Position numbers and translations under genes: made by a program
Notes under the pieces: model-generated
What the model was told of the DNA's origin: nothing
The model's input: the letters and a program-made list of their open reading frames with translations, nothing else
Databases searched by the model: none
Part shown: in pieces, positions 14,388 to 16,885 of the stretch
Numbering within the stretch: position 1 is the stretch's first letter
How the letters are laid out: each line of letters begins with the position of its first letter
Assembly: GCA_046303115.1 (NCBI GenBank)
Contig: JBKCGZ010000185.1
Location: forward strand, 1 to 16,885
From: CAINEC01 sp046303115
GTDB taxonomy: Bacteria > Bacteroidota > Bacteroidia > AKYH767-A > OLB10
Direction: 5' to 3'
Length of the DNA stretch: 16,885 nt

Positions 14388-16885
14388 TTATTGCTTTATC
14401 AATCGCACATTAGTTTTCTCCTTCGTGATTTGATTTTCGAGAATGCAATTATACATGCCACATTTAAAATCGCTGATGTTGATGGGATGCTTATATCCCG
14501 ATTGCTCAATTTGTACAAATTGTCGATACACTTCTTTACCAGCCATATCATTAATATAAACAGAATAATATCCAGGATTGGTAGTTTCTACTATTATATC
14601 GCAAGGACCATTTGAAGGATTTGGGAAAGCATTAACAATACAATTTGTGTTTTTACGATTCAATGCAATGATGCCACTCTTAGAAGTTGTTCCATCAAAA
14701 TCTGTTTGCATTAATTGATAGTAAGTAATACCATTTGCAGGATGATTATCTTTTAAAGAATAGTTCAAAGGTAAATTACTATTGCCTGCACCTTTCACCG
14801 TACCAATATTTTCAAATGTAATTCCATCAAACGATCTTTGAACGGTAAAGTAGTCATTGTTCTTTTCCGTTGCTGTTACCCATTCCAGCAAATTATACTT
14901 TTCATGCAAGGTTCCATTGAATGATAATAACTCAATAGGCAATGGCGATGAAATTTGTCCGATACTCATTACACCAAAGCCACTCATCGAAGTACGAGCC
15001 GCCAGGACAGTGTTACTTCCAATCACACAATTACCATCTAACCCCCACGTAATACCGTTATCAGTTGACTTTACAATTGTGGTTCCTGCATTGATGCTTG
15101 CATTCGTTTGACCTGTTGAAGCTATCGTCATATTATAATTCCCTGTTGCAATAGCGGGTGTAGAAGTAATTGTCCAATACCCTGAATTAAACAACGGCAA
15201 TAATCCATAATTAACTCCACCGCAGTCGTTAGATACTGGTCCCATCGAAACTGTACCTGGCCATGTATCGAAACGTGCCATAAGCTCGGTTACATTACTA
15301 GTGTTTGTAAAATTAATATCAACTGCTTCGTAGCCCTTACCAGACTTTCCAACTGGGAATTGATAAGTAGCAACTGTACCATTAGTGGCTCTGATTAAAT
15401 TTCCTTGTATGTAAGAAGTTGAACCGCCACCAACAATAGCGGTTGTATTTACATTTTTAATATTCATATTATAAATACCTGTAACTACAATACCACCTGT
15501 AAGTGTTAATGATCCAGTATTAGATACATTCATGTTGGATTGCAAGGTTAATGTACCTGTCGTTTTATTTATAAAGATTTTTTGTAAATCAAGATCTTTG
15601 CTTCCCTCATGATATGTTTGATTATTTGTCCCTGTAAATTCTAAAGTAGAATTAATTGGTGCAGTAACAGAAGCAGATGGATTTGTAAAATTTCCTTTTA
15701 ATCGAATTTTTTTACCATTCATGTTAACACTAGCTGCACCTGCATTATTAATCCAGTTTCCAACAATATCTGCATCTTGTAAAAAAGTTAACGAGCCACC
15801 TGTTTTTACTACTGAGAAATTACCAAATTGATTCGCAACAATCATATTTCCATCAATAGTTTGCACTGCTGCATTTTTAAACTGAATAGTACTACTTGTT
15901 GGCATCACTAAGGATCCACTGTTAGTATAATTTCCACTAATATTTAAAATACAATTTAATCCAAATGTTAGTGTCGCGCCTTCCTGAATAGTTAAATTTC
16001 TACAATTTATAGTTGTGTTATCTGGTATGCTAGGCTGTACTGTTGCACCGCTATATATCACCACATCTTTAGAACTATCAGGTATTGCACATCCAGCCCA
16101 GTTATTAGCATTATTCCAACTATTGCTAACAGATCCAAGCCATGTTAATGAATTAATCACTCCAGGATAATTAATTTTAACTCGGAAATCACCTGTTGCA
16201 TTACTTCCATATTCCCAAAAACGAAGTCGAAGTGTATCGCCCGGTGTTAAACAACTCAAATTAACATATGGCATTAATCCATTACTTCCTCCACCATCAT
16301 CATAACAACTTATTAATGCTAATGAATTACATCCACCTGAATAAACGGCCATCGCCATATCAGTTACTGAACCTGTATCTGTGTTAATATTAATTGCGCC
16401 CGTTGCAGGTACTACAACTTTAATCCAAATATCAGCTCCAAGATAATTTCCACAGCCTGGTGCTGTTACACCGGCACTTGAGGTAGCCATTGTATTTGTA
16501 AAATATGAATACGCTGTGTTTGCGGTTAATAAGGTTGCGGAACAAGGGTTATCATTAGCTGGGGGATTCCCATTTATAACACATATTGAACCAGCCATAT
16601 TAGAAGACCCATTACCAGTCAAGCGACCAACTCTAATAAAGTATGTTGTACCAACAGTAGAAGCAAATGTGATTTCTTCTACTCCTAAACCAGCGACATT
16701 ATCAACGCAACTCATATAGGTTAAAGAAGTACATGATCCTCTATAAATCCATATACCCGCATCACGTGAGGTGTTTTGATATCTCACTGTTGAAGAAGTT
16801 CCAGTTGCAGTAAATTTTGCCCATGCATCATCTACTAAACTAGCAGCCGAACAACCTGTCAAGTTATTCGTCGACTTAGTTAATG
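14388..16885 (-). CDS. T9SS-exported surface/secreted protein, N-terminus beyond window edge
   Basis: The frame stays open from the window edge to the stop at 14388 (about 831 residues), so the signal peptide and N-terminus are missing. The TTG at 16862 is not a convincing start. The visible N-terminal part holds two related modules of roughly 90 residues. They match the pattern 'DDAWAKF / ADIWIKV ... IYRGSCTSLTYMSC / VYSGGCNSLALISC', which resembles domains common in T9SS cargo. A long Gly/Asn/Thr-rich beta-helix-like region follows, with repeated '(N)I-GN(Y/W/F)-N' strands. Then come LPIELLSFNG and a fibronectin-like segment (WVTATEKNNDYFTVQRS). The last 81 residues begin NAFPNPSNG and end NVRLIKQ, a type A T9SS C-terminal sorting domain. 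The protein should cross the outer membrane and be released or anchored. No catalytic motif is visible; adhesion is a guess. Confidence 0.88.
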   Translation of the reverse strand, partial: LTKSTNNLTGCSAASLVDDAWAKFTATGTSSTVRYQNTSRDAGIWIYRGSCTSLTYMSCVDNVAGLGVEEITFASTVGTTYFIRVGRLTGNGSSNMAGSICVINGNPPANDNPCSATLLTANTAYSYFTNTMATSSAGVTAPGCGNYLGADIWIKVVVPATGAININTDTGSVTDMAMAVYSGGCNSLALISCYDDGGGSNGLMPYVNLSCLTPGDTLRLRFWEYGSNATGDFRVKINYPGVINSLTWLGSVSNSWNNANNWAGCAIPDSSKDVVIYSGATVQPSIPDNTTINCRNLTIQEGATLTFGLNCILNISGNYTNSGSLVMPTSSTIQFKNAAVQTIDGNMIVANQFGNFSVVKTGGSLTFLQDADIVGNWINNAGAASVNMNGKKIRLKGNFTNPSASVTAPINSTLEFTGTNNQTYHEGSKDLDLQKIFINKTTGTLTLQSNMNVSNTGSLTLTGGIVVTGIYNMNIKNVNTTAIVGGGSTSYIQGNLIRATNGTVATYQFPVGKSGKGYEAVDINFTNTSNVTELMARFDTWPGTVSMGPVSNDCGGVNYGLLPLFNSGYWTITSTPAIATGNYNMTIASTGQTNASINAGTTIVKSTDNGITWGLDGNCVIGSNTVLAARTSMSGFGVMSIGQISSPLPIELLSFNGTLHEKYNLLEWVTATEKNNDYFTVQRSFDGITFENIGTVKGAGNSNLPLNYSLKDNHPANGITYYQLMQTDFDGTTSKSGIIALNRKNTNCIVNAFPNPSNGPCDIIVETTNPGYYSVYINDMAGKEVYRQFVQIEQSGYKHPINISDFKCGMYNCILENQITKEKTNVRLIKQ

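Noticed and set aside
16860..16862. TTG start for the T9SS protein
   Set aside because: The frame remains open to the window edge and the protein would lack a signal peptide, so the true start is outside the window.

Overview
The window is AT-rich and reads as Bacteroidota, probably a Sphingobacteriia-, Chitinophagia- or Cytophagia-like environmental bacterium. The reasons are a secreted protein with a type IX secretion (T9SS) C-terminal sorting domain, TAnnTTTG-type -7 promoter elements before several genes, weak or absent Shine-Dalgarno sequences, and lineage-typical families (DUF3050, DUF6717, a short lipoprotein with a YxSGYYIDWKK stretch, a Bacteroidota-style winged-helix C-terminus). 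I see no rRNA, tRNA, CRISPR array, insertion sequence or prophage gene. Most of it looks like ordinary chromosome.

Layout. (1) Bases 1-360 hold the start of a lipoprotein gene running leftwards off the edge and a short divergent intergenic region. (2) 361-1143 is a DUF3050 gene whose end overlaps, tail to tail, the last gene of the next operon. (3) 5228 down to 1133 is a tight minus-strand operon: a YceI-family protein, a membrane hybrid histidine kinase (HisKA-HATPase-REC-REC-HPt), and a response regulator whose output domain is a class III adenylate cyclase. This is a complete phosphorelay that probably ends in cAMP synthesis. (4) 6553-5300 is an orphan gene of unknown function with a four-cysteine zinc-type cluster and a C-terminal winged-helix domain. 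(5) 7832-6778 holds a standalone von Willebrand A (MIDAS) protein and a DUF6717 protein, with a likely terminator beyond. (6) 9750-7988 is a two-gene low-affinity phosphate uptake unit, a DUF47 accessory protein and a PiT permease, closed by a hairpin terminator.

(7) The plus strand from 9966 carries thiL (thiamine-phosphate kinase), then a DUF1972/GT4 glycosyltransferase and a WcaJ-like polyprenyl-phosphate sugar-phosphate transferase. The last two can start and extend an exopolysaccharide repeat unit, but the rest of such a locus is not here. (8) 13700-14302 is a superoxide dismutase with Mn-type active-site residues, with its own promoter and a strong terminator. That terminator also serves the convergent gene. 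(9) 14388-16885 is the C-terminal part of a large T9SS-exported surface or secreted protein, cut by the window edge.

No obviously new multi-gene system stands out. The best candidates for a second look are the YceI/phosphorelay/adenylate cyclase operon, including a lysine at the cyclase's transition-state arginine position, and the unknown Cys4 plus winged-helix protein. All functional statements rest on reading motifs by eye; no database search was run.
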